Assembly: GCF_009828115.1 (NCBI RefSeq)
Contig: NZ_WTYL01000004.1
Coordinates: 62,001-126,000, forward strand
DNA: 64,000 bases
From: Allopontixanthobacter sediminis
GTDB lineage: Bacteria > Pseudomonadota > Alphaproteobacteria > Sphingomonadales > Sphingomonadaceae
Reading direction: 5' to 3'
This document shows, one piece after another, positions 41,157 through 49,199 of the stretch; the first letter of the stretch is position 1, and each line of letters starts with the position of its first letter. The position numbers and the translations under genes are program-made. The notes beneath the pieces are model-generated. The model did not search any database and was not told the DNA's origin. It saw nothing but the letters and a program-made list of their open reading frames with translations.

Positions 41157-43943
41157 TTAGAACTTGCCCCGCAGACCGACAAAGAACCGCCGCCCCGAAT
41201 AATCGGCCTGCGCAAGGCTGTCGCGCGTCGGACGATAGAACAGGTTGGGCTCGTCGAGCAGGTTTAGTGCCTGAAGCCGCAACTGGACGCTTCGGGTCAG
41301 GTCCACACTGGCGGAAAAGTCGAGAAAATCCTGCGCGGCGGCGAAGCGGTTCTGTTCGGACCGGAACGGTTTGAAATAATCCGAACGGATCTTGTAGGCG
41401 AGCCGCGCATTCCAGCCGGAGCCTTCATAGAACACCGTCGCGTTGGCGGTGTGCCGCGAATATCCGGGCAGATTGGCCGGTTCGGTCAAATCCGCTATCG
41501 GTGTGCCGGCAACCACTTGCGGATCGGGGAATTCGAAATTCGAATCCGCGAAATTGTAACTTGCCTGAAGCCCCAGCCCGAAGTCGAACTTGTGCTGTGC
41601 GTTGATTTCGAACCCGAGCAGATGGCTCTTGTCATCCGAATTGACCGTCCTGCCGATGATCACTTCGGTCGGGGTGCCGTCCACGATCAGCGTCAGCGGC
41701 GAGACATCGGTGCGGAAGCCGGTGCTGAGCCGTTTGGCATAAAGCGCGATCGCCAGCGAAGTGGTCGGCGATGCGTACCATTCGAACGAAACATCCGCAT
41801 TCCAGGATTTCAGAGGCTCCAGGAACGGGTTGCCCGCGGCGCTGACGATGCTCCCGATATTGCCCAGATCCGCCTCGGTATCGAAACTGAGGCCTGCTGA
41901 CATAGCTTCCTGTTCGGGCCGGGCGATCGCGCGATAGGCCGCGAAGCGAAGCAGCTTGTCGAAATCCAGTTCGAAGGAGATGTTAGCGCTCGGCAAAACA
42001 TTGGTGAAGCTGTTGCGCTCTACATTCGCGACCGGGGTTCCGATCTGGGTGATCACGATAGTGTCGGGGTCCGGCCCGGGAGCGGTGGCCAGTTCGGAGC
42101 TGAGGCCAATCGAAGTGATATCGGTCCGCACAATCCGCAGCCCGAAGTTCCCCGTTGCCGGCGTGCCGAACACATCGCCATCGAAATTGGCCTGCACGTA
42201 ACCCGCGTAGGTTTTCTCGACCACGTCCGTATCATCCGCCGATAGGGTGGACCCGGTCGGCAGACCGGCGTCGAGACTGCCGGTGAGGGCGGCGTACAGC
42301 GCCCGCGCATCCCACCGTGCAAAGGTCAGCCCTTCAATCGGGGTATCGGCCCCCTGGTACAGATCCTTGACCAGGAACGTATCGAGCCGCGCCGCAACCG
42401 CGCCGTCGCTGGCGTAATTACCCGGCACCAGCGGGACCTCGGTGTCGATGCCGTCATCATGGAAGCGGTCGCGGTTGCCGTAACGGACACCTGCGTCGAT
42501 CGAATTGAAAAATCCGTCCAGCTCGTATGTCCCGTCCAGCCGCACCGCGAAGATGGAATCGTCGATGTTTTCCAGCCGGCGCCGCGCCCGCGCGCCTTCG
42601 TTGTAGATATCGTGATTGTCGAGATCGAACTCCAGCCCGGTGTTGTTTTCGACCGCGGAAACATCGGTCAGTACCAGGCTCGGCACAGTGAGACCGCGCG
42701 TGTCGATTTCGTAATTCACCCGCTGGTTGGTGCGGATGCGCATGTCCAGCTCGTCCTGCCTGCGCTTGGTCTGCGAATAGCCGACATCGAGCGCCATCGT
42801 CAGGCGGTTGCCGGTCCACGCTACATTTCCGCCTAGACCGATATATTCCTCGGTCCGCTTGCGCCAAACGCTCTGGTTTTCCAGCCGCGAATTCCCGGCC
42901 CATGCCAACAGCGCGCCGGAGGGCGAAATCTCGATCGGCGCAATCCTGCGGCGGCCGTCGGCGATCACCAGGTTCTGGCGCTCCTCGATATCGTCGCGGT
43001 AGGAATATTGTCCGTCCAGATTGATATCCAGGCTGGATGTCGGTTGCCACTGGATGTTCGCCATCACCGCATCGCGGTCCGCCTCGCTCGCTTGTGCGCG
43101 GTAAATGTACTGGTTGGAGGCGAAATAGAGCGGCGAGGGTCCGGTGGGGTTGCCGTCCGCATCTTTCCGGTAGGAACAATTGCCGCTATCGCCCAGCGTG
43201 TTGCACGGGTTGAACGTCGAACTGGTGGTGTAGATGTCTTCCGGCGCGGTATCGCGGCGGAGCTGTCCGCCAATGGCGATGCCGACATTGCCGAACTGGT
43301 CGATGTATGAGGCGGTGAGCCTTTGGCTGAATGGGGACCCGTCATCCACCCGGTCCTCGTAGTCGCTGTAACCGAGCAGACCCTGCACCTGCAGCCGGCT
43401 TTTGCCGTAATCGAGCGGACGGAGCGTCTGCAACTCGATGATCCCGGAAACGCCGCCTTCGATGAAACTTGCCTGCTGCGACTTGTAGACGACCACGCCG
43501 TTTAGCAGTTCGGAAGGAAACTGGCCGAAATTGACACCGCGTCCGTCACTGCCCGAGGAAATCTCGCGCCCGTTGAGATAGGATGCGCCGAGAAAGGCGC
43601 CGAGACCGCGGATTGAAAGCTCCGAAGCGCCGCCCTTGAAGCGGTCGGAGGTCACTCCGACCACGCGTTCCAGCGTCTCCGCCACCGACAGGTCGGGCAG
43701 ATCGCCGATGTCTTCCCCGACAATCGCATCGCCGATTACATTCAGCTGCCGCTTCGCCTCGAGCGAATTTTCAATCGAACGACTGATTTCGCCAGTCACC
43801 ACAATCTCGCCATTCTCTGTATTCTCAGCAGCCGGCCCTACCGGCGCGTCCTGCGCGAGCGCGGATACAGGTGCCATTACTGCCGCGGCCGAGGCCAGCA
43901 GGACCAGCCGCTGAGCCGCCACCTTTTTCCTGGAATTTCGCAT
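41157..43943 (-). CDS. TonB-dependent receptor of the lyase operon
   Basis: 928 residues from ATG 43943, with GGGAG about 10 bases upstream; the longer frame to 43970 lacks this. Signal peptide to SALAQ, then a TonB-box-like GEIVVTGE and the plug (DLPDLSVAETLERVVGV, LSIRGLGAFLGASYLNGREI). The barrel ends with FVGLRGKF. It is of the long TonB-receptor class common in sphingomonads and Caulobacter for plant and algal oligosaccharides. Together with the following lyase it probably imports uronate oligosaccharides. Two CCGG-centred operator-like sites lie 47-82 bp upstream of the start. Confidence 0.93.
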   Translation of the reverse strand: MRNSRKKVAAQRLVLLASAAAVMAPVSALAQDAPVGPAAENTENGEIVVTGEISRSIENSLEAKRQLNVIGDAIVGEDIGDLPDLSVAETLERVVGVTSDRFKGGASELSIRGLGAFLGASYLNGREISSGSDGRGVNFGQFPSELLNGVVVYKSQQASFIEGGVSGIIELQTLRPLDYGKSRLQVQGLLGYSDYEDRVDDGSPFSQRLTASYIDQFGNVGIAIGGQLRRDTAPEDIYTTSSTFNPCNTLGDSGNCSYRKDADGNPTGPSPLYFASNQYIYRAQASEADRDAVMANIQWQPTSSLDINLDGQYSYRDDIEERQNLVIADGRRRIAPIEISPSGALLAWAGNSRLENQSVWRKRTEEYIGLGGNVAWTGNRLTMALDVGYSQTKRRQDELDMRIRTNQRVNYEIDTRGLTVPSLVLTDVSAVENNTGLEFDLDNHDIYNEGARARRRLENIDDSIFAVRLDGTYELDGFFNSIDAGVRYGNRDRFHDDGIDTEVPLVPGNYASDGAVAARLDTFLVKDLYQGADTPIEGLTFARWDARALYAALTGSLDAGLPTGSTLSADDTDVVEKTYAGYVQANFDGDVFGTPATGNFGLRIVRTDITSIGLSSELATAPGPDPDTIVITQIGTPVANVERNSFTNVLPSANISFELDFDKLLRFAAYRAIARPEQEAMSAGLSFDTEADLGNIGSIVSAAGNPFLEPLKSWNADVSFEWYASPTTSLAIALYAKRLSTGFRTDVSPLTLIVDGTPTEVIIGRTVNSDDKSHLLGFEINAQHKFDFGLGLQASYNFADSNFEFPDPQVVAGTPIADLTEPANLPGYSRHTANATVFYEGSGWNARLAYKIRSDYFKPFRSEQNRFAAAQDFLDFSASVDLTRSVQLRLQALNLLDEPNLFYRPTRDSLAQADYSGRRFFVGLRGKF

Positions 43944-43989
43944 TTTGATTCTCCCTTTATGACGCAGCATGAAGACTGCGCGTCCGAAT

Positions 43990-44003
43990 TGACACCGGTT
44001 TAC
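43990..44003. promoter_or_regulatory. Operator-like half-palindrome upstream of the lyase-operon receptor
   Basis: TGACACCGGTTTAC shares the left arm TGACACCGGT exactly with the better palindrome at 44012, and the two start points are 22 bp apart, about two helical turns. The right arm is degenerate. Probably a second, weaker site of the same regulator. Confidence 0.5.
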
Positions 44004-44011
44004 CCATTAAA

Positions 44012-44025
44012 TGACACCGGTATCA
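44012..44025. promoter_or_regulatory. LacI-type operator-like palindrome upstream of the lyase-operon receptor
   Basis: TGACACCGGTATCA is a 14-bp inverted repeat with one mismatched pair, of the general LacI-family form but with arms different from the three sites at 6130, 12472 and 21036 (TGACA instead of TGTAA). It therefore probably answers to another LacI-family protein not encoded in this window. Confidence 0.6.
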
Positions 44026-44270
44026 ATTCAGGTCAACCGGCAGACGGAAAAAGTTTTCGAAACACCGGCACATCAACCAAATCAGCCGTAAGTGATTGTA
44101 ACATATACCGCTGGGAGATGGTTTTGCGGGGAAGCAGGGAAGCATGCCGGCGGCTTTGATGCAAATGCGGGCCGTTCAGGCGAACGAGAAGGCCGTCAGG
44201 ACCATGTCTTTTTCTAGCTCGATCCCGAAGGAACTTTGAACGCGCGAGTGATTGGGGTTAGGGGTTGTCG
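44026..44270. other. Rest of the 327-bp intergenic gap before the UPF0016-like gene
   Basis: The gap 43944-44270 between two divergent genes holds the two operator-like sites at its left end. In the remaining ~245 bp I see no convincing gene, RNA or terminator. A 66-codon open frame crossing it has no ribosome-binding site, low-quality composition and overlaps the operators. A weak purine-rich stretch (TTAGGGG) precedes the ATG at 44271. Confidence 0.5.
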
Positions 44271-44834
44271 ATGCCGTCCTTTTTCCTCGCCTTTGTCGCT
44301 GCGTTGCTGAGTTCCATAGGGAGCCGCGACCAGTTGCTGGTGGCGCAACTTTCAGAACGGTTGGGGCGTGCCTACGGGCTGCTCGCTACGGGATGGCTGG
44401 TGGCGGCAGTTTCGGCCGGCGTGATGGCTTGGGCGGGGCAGGCGGCGGCGCAGATCCTGCCGCCCGAAGGCAAGACGATGCTGGTGGCGATTGCGCTGGT
44501 GCTCGCCGCGGTGGAACTGGCATGGCCCAACCGCACAGCGGCACTGCAGGAACCGACGCGTTCGCTCGGTGCCATCGCGCTGGTGCTGTTTTCGCGTCAA
44601 CTGGGAGACGCAGGACGGTTTCTGGTGTTCGCGATTGCCGCGGCCACTGGCGCACCGGTGCTGGCGGGGGCTGGCGGCGCGCTGGCGGGCGGGGCGGCGG
44701 TCACCATCGGTTGGCTGGCCAAGGCGGACCTCGAACGGTCACTTCATTTGCGTAAGGTACGACTGACGCTGGCAGCGATAGTGCTGCTGGCCGGGCTGGT
44801 GATCGGATTATCCGCACGCGGCCTGATCGGCTGA
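44271..44834 (+). CDS. Membrane protein resembling UPF0016/GDT1 (TMEM165) cation transporters, motifs degenerate
   Basis: 187 residues from ATG 44271, with about six hydrophobic segments in two halves. Each half of UPF0016 proteins normally opens with E-x-G-D-[KR]-[TS]-Q. Here the equivalents read SSIGSRDQLLVAQLSERLGR and SRQLGDAGRFLVFAIAA: the topology and flanking residues fit, but the key acidic and basic residues are partly lost (E and D to S in the first, E to Q and K to A in the second). It may be a diverged relative with altered or lost Mn/Ca transport. Family assignment is moderate; it stands alone upstream of dps. Confidence 0.55.
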   Translation: MPSFFLAFVAALLSSIGSRDQLLVAQLSERLGRAYGLLATGWLVAAVSAGVMAWAGQAAAQILPPEGKTMLVAIALVLAAVELAWPNRTAALQEPTRSLGAIALVLFSRQLGDAGRFLVFAIAAATGAPVLAGAGGALAGGAAVTIGWLAKADLERSLHLRKVRLTLAAIVLLAGLVIGLSARGLIG

Positions 44835-44852
44835 TCGCTCTATCCGATCATG

Positions 44853-44915
44853 GTGATGAGGAGATTACTGGAAACTTTGCTACGGTCCGCCCGTTAATGG
44901 GCGTAATCTCATCAC
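44853..44915. repeat. Inverted repeat flanking the dps promoter
   Basis: GTGATGAGGAGATTAC (44853-44868) and GTAATCTCATCAC (44903-44915) are complementary over 13 bases except for a three-base bulge in the left arm. Between them lies a smaller hairpin CGCCC-GTTAAT-GGGCG (44888-44903). The arms bracket the EcfG-like promoter at 44870-44895, so this could be a pair of operators, a cruciform, or part of a structured leader if transcription starts earlier. Confidence 0.65.
44870..44895 (+). promoter_or_regulatory. Possible EcfG-type (general stress) promoter of dps
   Basis: GGAAA, 17 bases, then CGTT: one mismatch from the alphaproteobacterial general-stress consensus GGAAC-N16/17-CGTT. It lies 46 bp upstream of the dps ATG. 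Dps genes are frequent members of that regulon. Confidence 0.5.
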
Positions 44916-44940
44916 ATCACTTCTAAAAGGGGAACTATTC

Positions 44941-45402
44941 ATGGCCAAAGAAGGCGACAATTCGAAATCTGCACTTGTCAGTGAACTCAACGGTTTACTT
45001 GCCGACCACTTGGCATTGTATTTCAAGACCAAGAACTTCCATTGGCACGTCGCCGGTCCGCGTTTCCGGGACCTTCATTTGATGTTCGACGAACAGGCGA
45101 TCGAAATCCGCGACCAGATCGACGCCGTGGGCGAACGCGTCCGCAAGCTGGGCGAGAATACGCTGACCTCGATCGGTTCGGTGGCCAAGAACACCCAGAT
45201 CAAGGACCAGGACGACACATCGCTGAGCGCAGAAAAGATGGTCAAGGAACTGCATGATGACAACGTAAAGCTGGTCAAGCGCCTCAAGGGCATGAAGCCA
45301 CTGGCCGAGCAGGCAGGCGACAACGCCACCGACGGGCTGTTGGACGACTGGACCGACATGGCGGAGGAGCGCGTATGGTTCCTCGCGCAGACCCTGAAAT
45401 AG
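44941..45402 (+). CDS. dps: Dps-family ferritin-like DNA-protection protein
   Basis: 153 residues, usual Dps size. The ferroxidase pattern at the subunit interface is visible: KTKNFHWHVAGPRFRDLHLM followed by FDEQAIEIRDQID (His, His, Asp, Glu ligands). The protein should form a 12-subunit shell that oxidises and stores iron with peroxide and shields DNA during starvation. The ATG is preceded by AAAAGGGGAA. Upstream are an inverted repeat and an EcfG-like promoter; a terminator hairpin directly follows the stop, so dps is a monocistronic unit. Confidence 0.93.
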   Translation: MAKEGDNSKSALVSELNGLLADHLALYFKTKNFHWHVAGPRFRDLHLMFDEQAIEIRDQIDAVGERVRKLGENTLTSIGSVAKNTQIKDQDDTSLSAEKMVKELHDDNVKLVKRLKGMKPLAEQAGDNATDGLLDDWTDMAEERVWFLAQTLK

Positions 45403-45428
45403 GGCCCACAAATAAGGCGTGGGCCTTT
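45402..45428 (+). terminator. Intrinsic terminator of dps
   Basis: GGCCCAC (45403-45409) pairs with GTGGGCC (45419-45425), loop of nine bases, then TTT. It begins right at the dps stop codon. Confidence 0.78.
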
Positions 45429-45513
45429 CCATGATTGACGATGACGCCGAATGGGCCGTCCGCCTGGCCGCAAGGTCACTAGCCGCGGGCGGCCTATTTG
45501 GTATGGGTGCCCG

Positions 45514-46161
45514 ATGAACCAACCGACACTCCGAGAAAACGCCGATGACGCCGCCATCGCCGCCTGGATCGAGCGCCGTCTTGGCGCGGCCCTGACCGCG
45601 GCGGATGGCACAATTGCCATCACCGTACCGGGCGGCTCGACGCCGTTCCCCATCCTCCAGCAACTGACGGAAAGTTCGCTCGATTGGCCGCGCATCGAGG
45701 TTTGGCCGGGCGACGACCGAATCGTTCCGGAAAGCGACGAAGCCAGCAACACCGGCCGCATCCGTGCGCTGCTCGAACCGGTCGGGGCGAAAGTCGTCTC
45801 GATCATCGAGCAAGCCGAGGCGAGCACTGTCAGCGTTCCGCATTTCGCATTCGCATGGCTGGGCATGGGCGCGGACGGCCATATTGCGTCGCTGTTTCCA
45901 AACACCGATCCGCGCGTTGACGATCCGCAGCCGATCCGCCGCCTGACACCGGATCCCTTGCCGCCCGAAGCACCGTTCGACCGCGTGACGCTGACCATTC
46001 CCGCACTGCTGCGCACCGACGCGCTGATGTTCGTGATCCGGGGGCAGGACAAGCGAGCCGTTTTCGATGCCGCGGTGGCCGGGGCCCATGACCTGCCAAT
46101 TGCCCGCCTGCTTGGTGCGGCGGCGCAAATCCCCGGCCTGGAGGTGACGTGCTTCACCTGA
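45514..46161 (+). CDS. pgl: 6-phosphogluconolactonase
   Basis: 215 residues from ATG 45514; an in-frame start at 45451 would overlap the region just behind the dps terminator and adds residues unlike the family. NagB-like fold motifs of 6-phosphogluconolactonase are present: TVPGGSTPFPIL, WPGDDRIVPESDEASN and GMGADGHIASLFPN. The enzyme hydrolyses 6-phosphogluconolactone to 6-phosphogluconate in the pentose-phosphate or Entner-Doudoroff route. It is somewhat short at the N terminus. zwf and edd, often adjacent in sphingomonads, are not here. The stop overlaps the NUDIX gene by 13 bases. Confidence 0.85.
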   Translation: MNQPTLRENADDAAIAAWIERRLGAALTAADGTIAITVPGGSTPFPILQQLTESSLDWPRIEVWPGDDRIVPESDEASNTGRIRALLEPVGAKVVSIIEQAEASTVSVPHFAFAWLGMGADGHIASLFPNTDPRVDDPQPIRRLTPDPLPPEAPFDRVTLTIPALLRTDALMFVIRGQDKRAVFDAAVAGAHDLPIARLLGAAAQIPGLEVTCFT

Positions 46162-46619
46162 TCCCTGCGCCGCTGCACCGGCTGGCGTACCGAATGGCCC
46201 ATGCGGTGCGCAAACACTGGTGGCGGCTCCGGCAGCCTAAAATTTCAAGCGTTTCCGTGATCGCGACGGACCTGGAGGACCGGCTGCTGCTGGTCCGGCT
46301 GTCCTACGGTTCCGGCTCGTGGTCGCTGGCAGGGGGCGGGATAAATCGCGGGGAAGCGCCCGAGGCTGCTGCGCGGCGCGAATTCCGTGAAGAAACCGGC
46401 TGCGAGGCCGGCGCGCTCGAGTTGGTCGGGATCCAGCAGGAACGCGTTCACGGCTCGCATCATTCGATCCATGTTTTTGCCGCCAAGGTGCAGGGCAACC
46501 CGGCGCCCGATCACCGCGAAATCATGGACGCGCGGTTCTTCCCGCTCCATTCGCTGCCCGAACCGCTGAGCCAGATGACCCGGCGGCGGCTCGAATTGTG
46601 GCGCGGCAATTCGCAGTAG
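46149..46619 (+). CDS. NUDIX hydrolase
   Basis: 156 residues, start GTG 46149 inside the end of pgl. The Nudix box G(x5)E(x7)REUxEExGU is complete: GGGINRGEAPEAAARREFRE followed by ETGCEAG. These enzymes hydrolyse nucleoside diphosphates linked to another moiety. The substrate cannot be assigned. It is preceded by a ~35-residue basic N-terminal extension. The 13-base overlap suggests translational coupling with pgl. It converges on dinB with a 10-bp gap. Confidence 0.86.
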   Translation: MLHLIPAPLHRLAYRMAHAVRKHWWRLRQPKISSVSVIATDLEDRLLLVRLSYGSGSWSLAGGGINRGEAPEAAARREFREETGCEAGALELVGIQQERVHGSHHSIHVFAAKVQGNPAPDHREIMDARFFPLHSLPEPLSQMTRRRLELWRGNSQ

Positions 46620-46629
46620 CCGGGGGCGG

Positions 46630-47802
46630 TTACAGCAGCGACAGCTGGGCGACATCGCGCCCGGGCCCTGCGGCCTTTTCCCCGCTGCCGTCGGTGTTTG
46701 ACCCAGCCAGGTTCGATAGCGTCAGGCCCATCAGGCGAATTGGCATCGGCAGGGGCAGCATTTCTTCCAGCAGCGCGCGGCCGATCGACCGGAACTCGTC
46801 CTTGTCCGTCACATTGCGGGGAAGGGACCGGGCGCGGGTTACTTGCGTGAAATCGTTGAATTTCATTTTCAAGGTGATTGTGCGGCCCTCCGCCTTGGCG
46901 TTTTCGATCCGCTCCCAGACGATATCGACGATGCGTTCCAGCGTGTCGCGCAGAGCCGCGCCGGACGAGATGTCTTCGTTGAAGGTTCGTTCCCCGCCAA
47001 CCGACTTGCGAATGCGGTTGGCGCGCACCGGGCGCAGGTCGATGCCCCGCGCTGCGCGGAACAGGTAATCGGCGAAGCTGCCAAAATTGCTGCGCAGGAA
47101 TTTGATGTCCTTCGCGGCAAGGTCGGCACCGGTTTCGATACCGAGGCGGGCCATCTTCTCCGCGCCTTTCGGACCAATGCCGTGAAACCGGCGCACCGGC
47201 AGGGCCGCGACGAACGCCGCGCCTTCACCCGGCCGGATGACGCACAGGCCGTCGGGCTTGTTCTGGTCACTGGCGAGTTTGGCGAGAAACTTGTTGTAAC
47301 TGACGCCCGCGCTGGCGGTCAGCTGCGTCTCTTCCTGAATACGTTTGCGGATCAACTGGGCAATCCGGGTGGCGGAGCCGATGCCGCGCAGGTCGTCGGA
47401 CACGTCGAGATACGCCTCGTCCAGGCTCAACGGCTCTACATGCGGGGTGAAATGGCGGAATATTGCCCGGATCTGCTGGGACACCTCGCGGTAAGTTTCG
47501 AAATGGCTCTTGCAAAAGATCAGGTCCGGGCACAGCCGTTTGGCGGTGACCGAGGGCATGGCCGACCGGACCCCGAATTTGCGCGCTTCGTAGCTGGCGG
47601 CGGCAACCACGCCGCGCCCGCCCGCGCCGCCGACCGCGACCGGTTTGCCGCGCAGTTCGGGGTTGTCGCGCTGCTCCACGCTGGCGAAGAACGCGTCCAT
47701 GTCCACGTGGATGATCTTGCGCAGGCCGCTCGATTCCTCCTCCAGGCTGTGGCCGTCATTCGCCGGTTCAGCGGCATCGCTCTGAGGATTTTCGTGGTCC
47801 AT
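46630..47802 (-). CDS. dinB: DNA polymerase IV (Y-family)
   Basis: 390 residues from ATG 47802; a longer frame to 47886 has an implausible N terminus. Y-family catalytic motifs are intact: IHVDMDAFFASVEQRD, SLDEAYLDV, and the YNKFLAKLASDQNKPDG stretch. The helix-hairpin-helix thumb region reads FHGIGPKGAEKMARLG. The little-finger domain extends to the C terminus, which lacks an obvious beta-clamp motif at the very end. It performs translesion synthesis. I found no GTTC-N7-GTTC LexA box upstream, so damage induction is not evident from the sequence. Confidence 0.95.
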   Translation of the reverse strand: MDHENPQSDAAEPANDGHSLEEESSGLRKIIHVDMDAFFASVEQRDNPELRGKPVAVGGAGGRGVVAAASYEARKFGVRSAMPSVTAKRLCPDLIFCKSHFETYREVSQQIRAIFRHFTPHVEPLSLDEAYLDVSDDLRGIGSATRIAQLIRKRIQEETQLTASAGVSYNKFLAKLASDQNKPDGLCVIRPGEGAAFVAALPVRRFHGIGPKGAEKMARLGIETGADLAAKDIKFLRSNFGSFADYLFRAARGIDLRPVRANRIRKSVGGERTFNEDISSGAALRDTLERIVDIVWERIENAKAEGRTITLKMKFNDFTQVTRARSLPRNVTDKDEFRSIGRALLEEMLPLPMPIRLMGLTLSNLAGSNTDGSGEKAAGPGRDVAQLSLL

Positions 47803-47942
47803 CGGACAGAAAGATAGCCGCGGCGGTGGTTGACCGGAACAAAAACATCGCCAAGTCGTCATCTTTCGAGAATAAGGCAGTTTCAAATCGAGACTGGTTG
47901 GCGGATTGCGCCCAATGCGGCTAGCGTGCCCACAGGAATTTC

Positions 47943-49199
47943 ATGAGTATCAGCAGATCACCAACCCGTCCGGCATTGGGCGAACGCGAACTGATCGCGA
48001 TGATGGCCTCGTTGATGAGCCTTCAGGCGTTCGGGATCGACGCGATGCTGCCGGCGCTCGGCGCGATGGCGGCAGACCTCGGCGCTTCGGGGAATGACCG
48101 CCAGCTGATCATTGCCGCCTATTTGCTTGGATCGGGCCTCGGCGCGCTGATCCCGGGAGCCTTTGCCGACCGGTTCGGGCGGCGCCCGGTGCTGTTTTTC
48201 GGTATCGTGTTCTATTTCCTGATGTCGATCGCGTGCTCGATGGTGACCGATTTCGACACGCTGGTCGTGATGCGCTCGATCCAGGGGTTCGGCAGCGCCG
48301 GGCTATCCGTCCTGCCCGCCACCATCGTGCGCGACCGTGTGGGCGGGGACCGCATGGCCAAGCTGATGTCGCTGATCATGATGACCTTCATGGTTGTCCC
48401 GCTGCTCGCTCCAGCGGTCGGTCAGGCGATCCTTGTGTTCGCCGGCTGGCGAGTGATCTTCGATGCGATGGCGGTCGCCTGCGCGCTGGTCGGCATCTGG
48501 GTGTGGTGGCGGCTGCCCGAATCCTTGACGGCGGAGAACCGGCAAACCCTCGAGATACGTACCATCGCGATCAACATGGTCCGCGGCGTCAGCGACCGAA
48601 GCGCGATCGGCTATGTCCTCGGCAGTGCGTTGGTGTTCGGTGCGCTGTTCGGGTTCCTCAATTCATCGCAGCAATTGATCGGCGAGACATTCGGAGCGGG
48701 CGAGGATTTCGCGCTGGTGTTCGGTTCGATGGTGATCGGGCTGGTGATCGCCAACTTCACCAATTCCCGCATTGTCGAACGGTTCGGCGCGCGGCGGGTC
48801 AGCCATACAGCGCTGCTCGGCATCATCGTGGTCAGCGCGGTGCAGGTCTGGTCCGCCAGCCAGCCCGACCAGACGTTATGGCAATTCGTTCCGCTGATGG
48901 CGATCAACTTGGCGCTGCTCGGCTTTATCGGGGCGAATTTCGGTTCGATCGCGCTGCAGCCGTTCGTGCATATCGCGGGCGCCGCGTCCTCCGGCCAGAC
49001 CTTCCTGCGGATGGTAACCGGTGCTCTGCTGGGCGGGGCCATCGGGCAGGCGTTCGATGGGACCGCGCGGCCGATCGCGATGGCGCTGCTGGTGTGCGGG
49101 ATCCTCGCCCTTGCGCTGGTGCTGTGGAGCGAGAGGGGCAAGCTGTTCCGCCGCGTAAATCCGCCCGGGACGAAGCCGATTATTCTTCCAGTGGAGTGA
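47943..49199 (+). CDS. Bcr/CflA-family drug resistance MFS transporter
   Basis: 418 residues, 12 membrane segments. The Bcr/CflA subgroup is suggested by LMSLQAFGIDAMLPALGAMA in TM1, the loop motif GAFADRFGRRPVLFFG and IQGFGSAGLSVLPATIVRDR in TM4. It should export drugs or small metabolites in exchange for protons. ATG 47943 is preceded by AGGAATTTC. It diverges from dinB across 140 bp and overlaps the convergent crtB end by 20 bp. Confidence 0.86.
   Translation: MSISRSPTRPALGERELIAMMASLMSLQAFGIDAMLPALGAMAADLGASGNDRQLIIAAYLLGSGLGALIPGAFADRFGRRPVLFFGIVFYFLMSIACSMVTDFDTLVVMRSIQGFGSAGLSVLPATIVRDRVGGDRMAKLMSLIMMTFMVVPLLAPAVGQAILVFAGWRVIFDAMAVACALVGIWVWWRLPESLTAENRQTLEIRTIAINMVRGVSDRSAIGYVLGSALVFGALFGFLNSSQQLIGETFGAGEDFALVFGSMVIGLVIANFTNSRIVERFGARRVSHTALLGIIVVSAVQVWSASQPDQTLWQFVPLMAINLALLGFIGANFGSIALQPFVHIAGAASSGQTFLRMVTGALLGGAIGQAFDGTARPIAMALLVCGILALALVLWSERGKLFRRVNPPGTKPIILPVE

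Noticed and set aside
43959-44159. 66-codon frame between the receptor and the UPF0016-like gene
   Set aside because: Crosses the two operator-like palindromes, lacks a ribosome-binding site and resembles no protein.
47803-47942. LexA box upstream of dinB
   Set aside because: No GTTC-N7-GTTC arrangement found on either strand.
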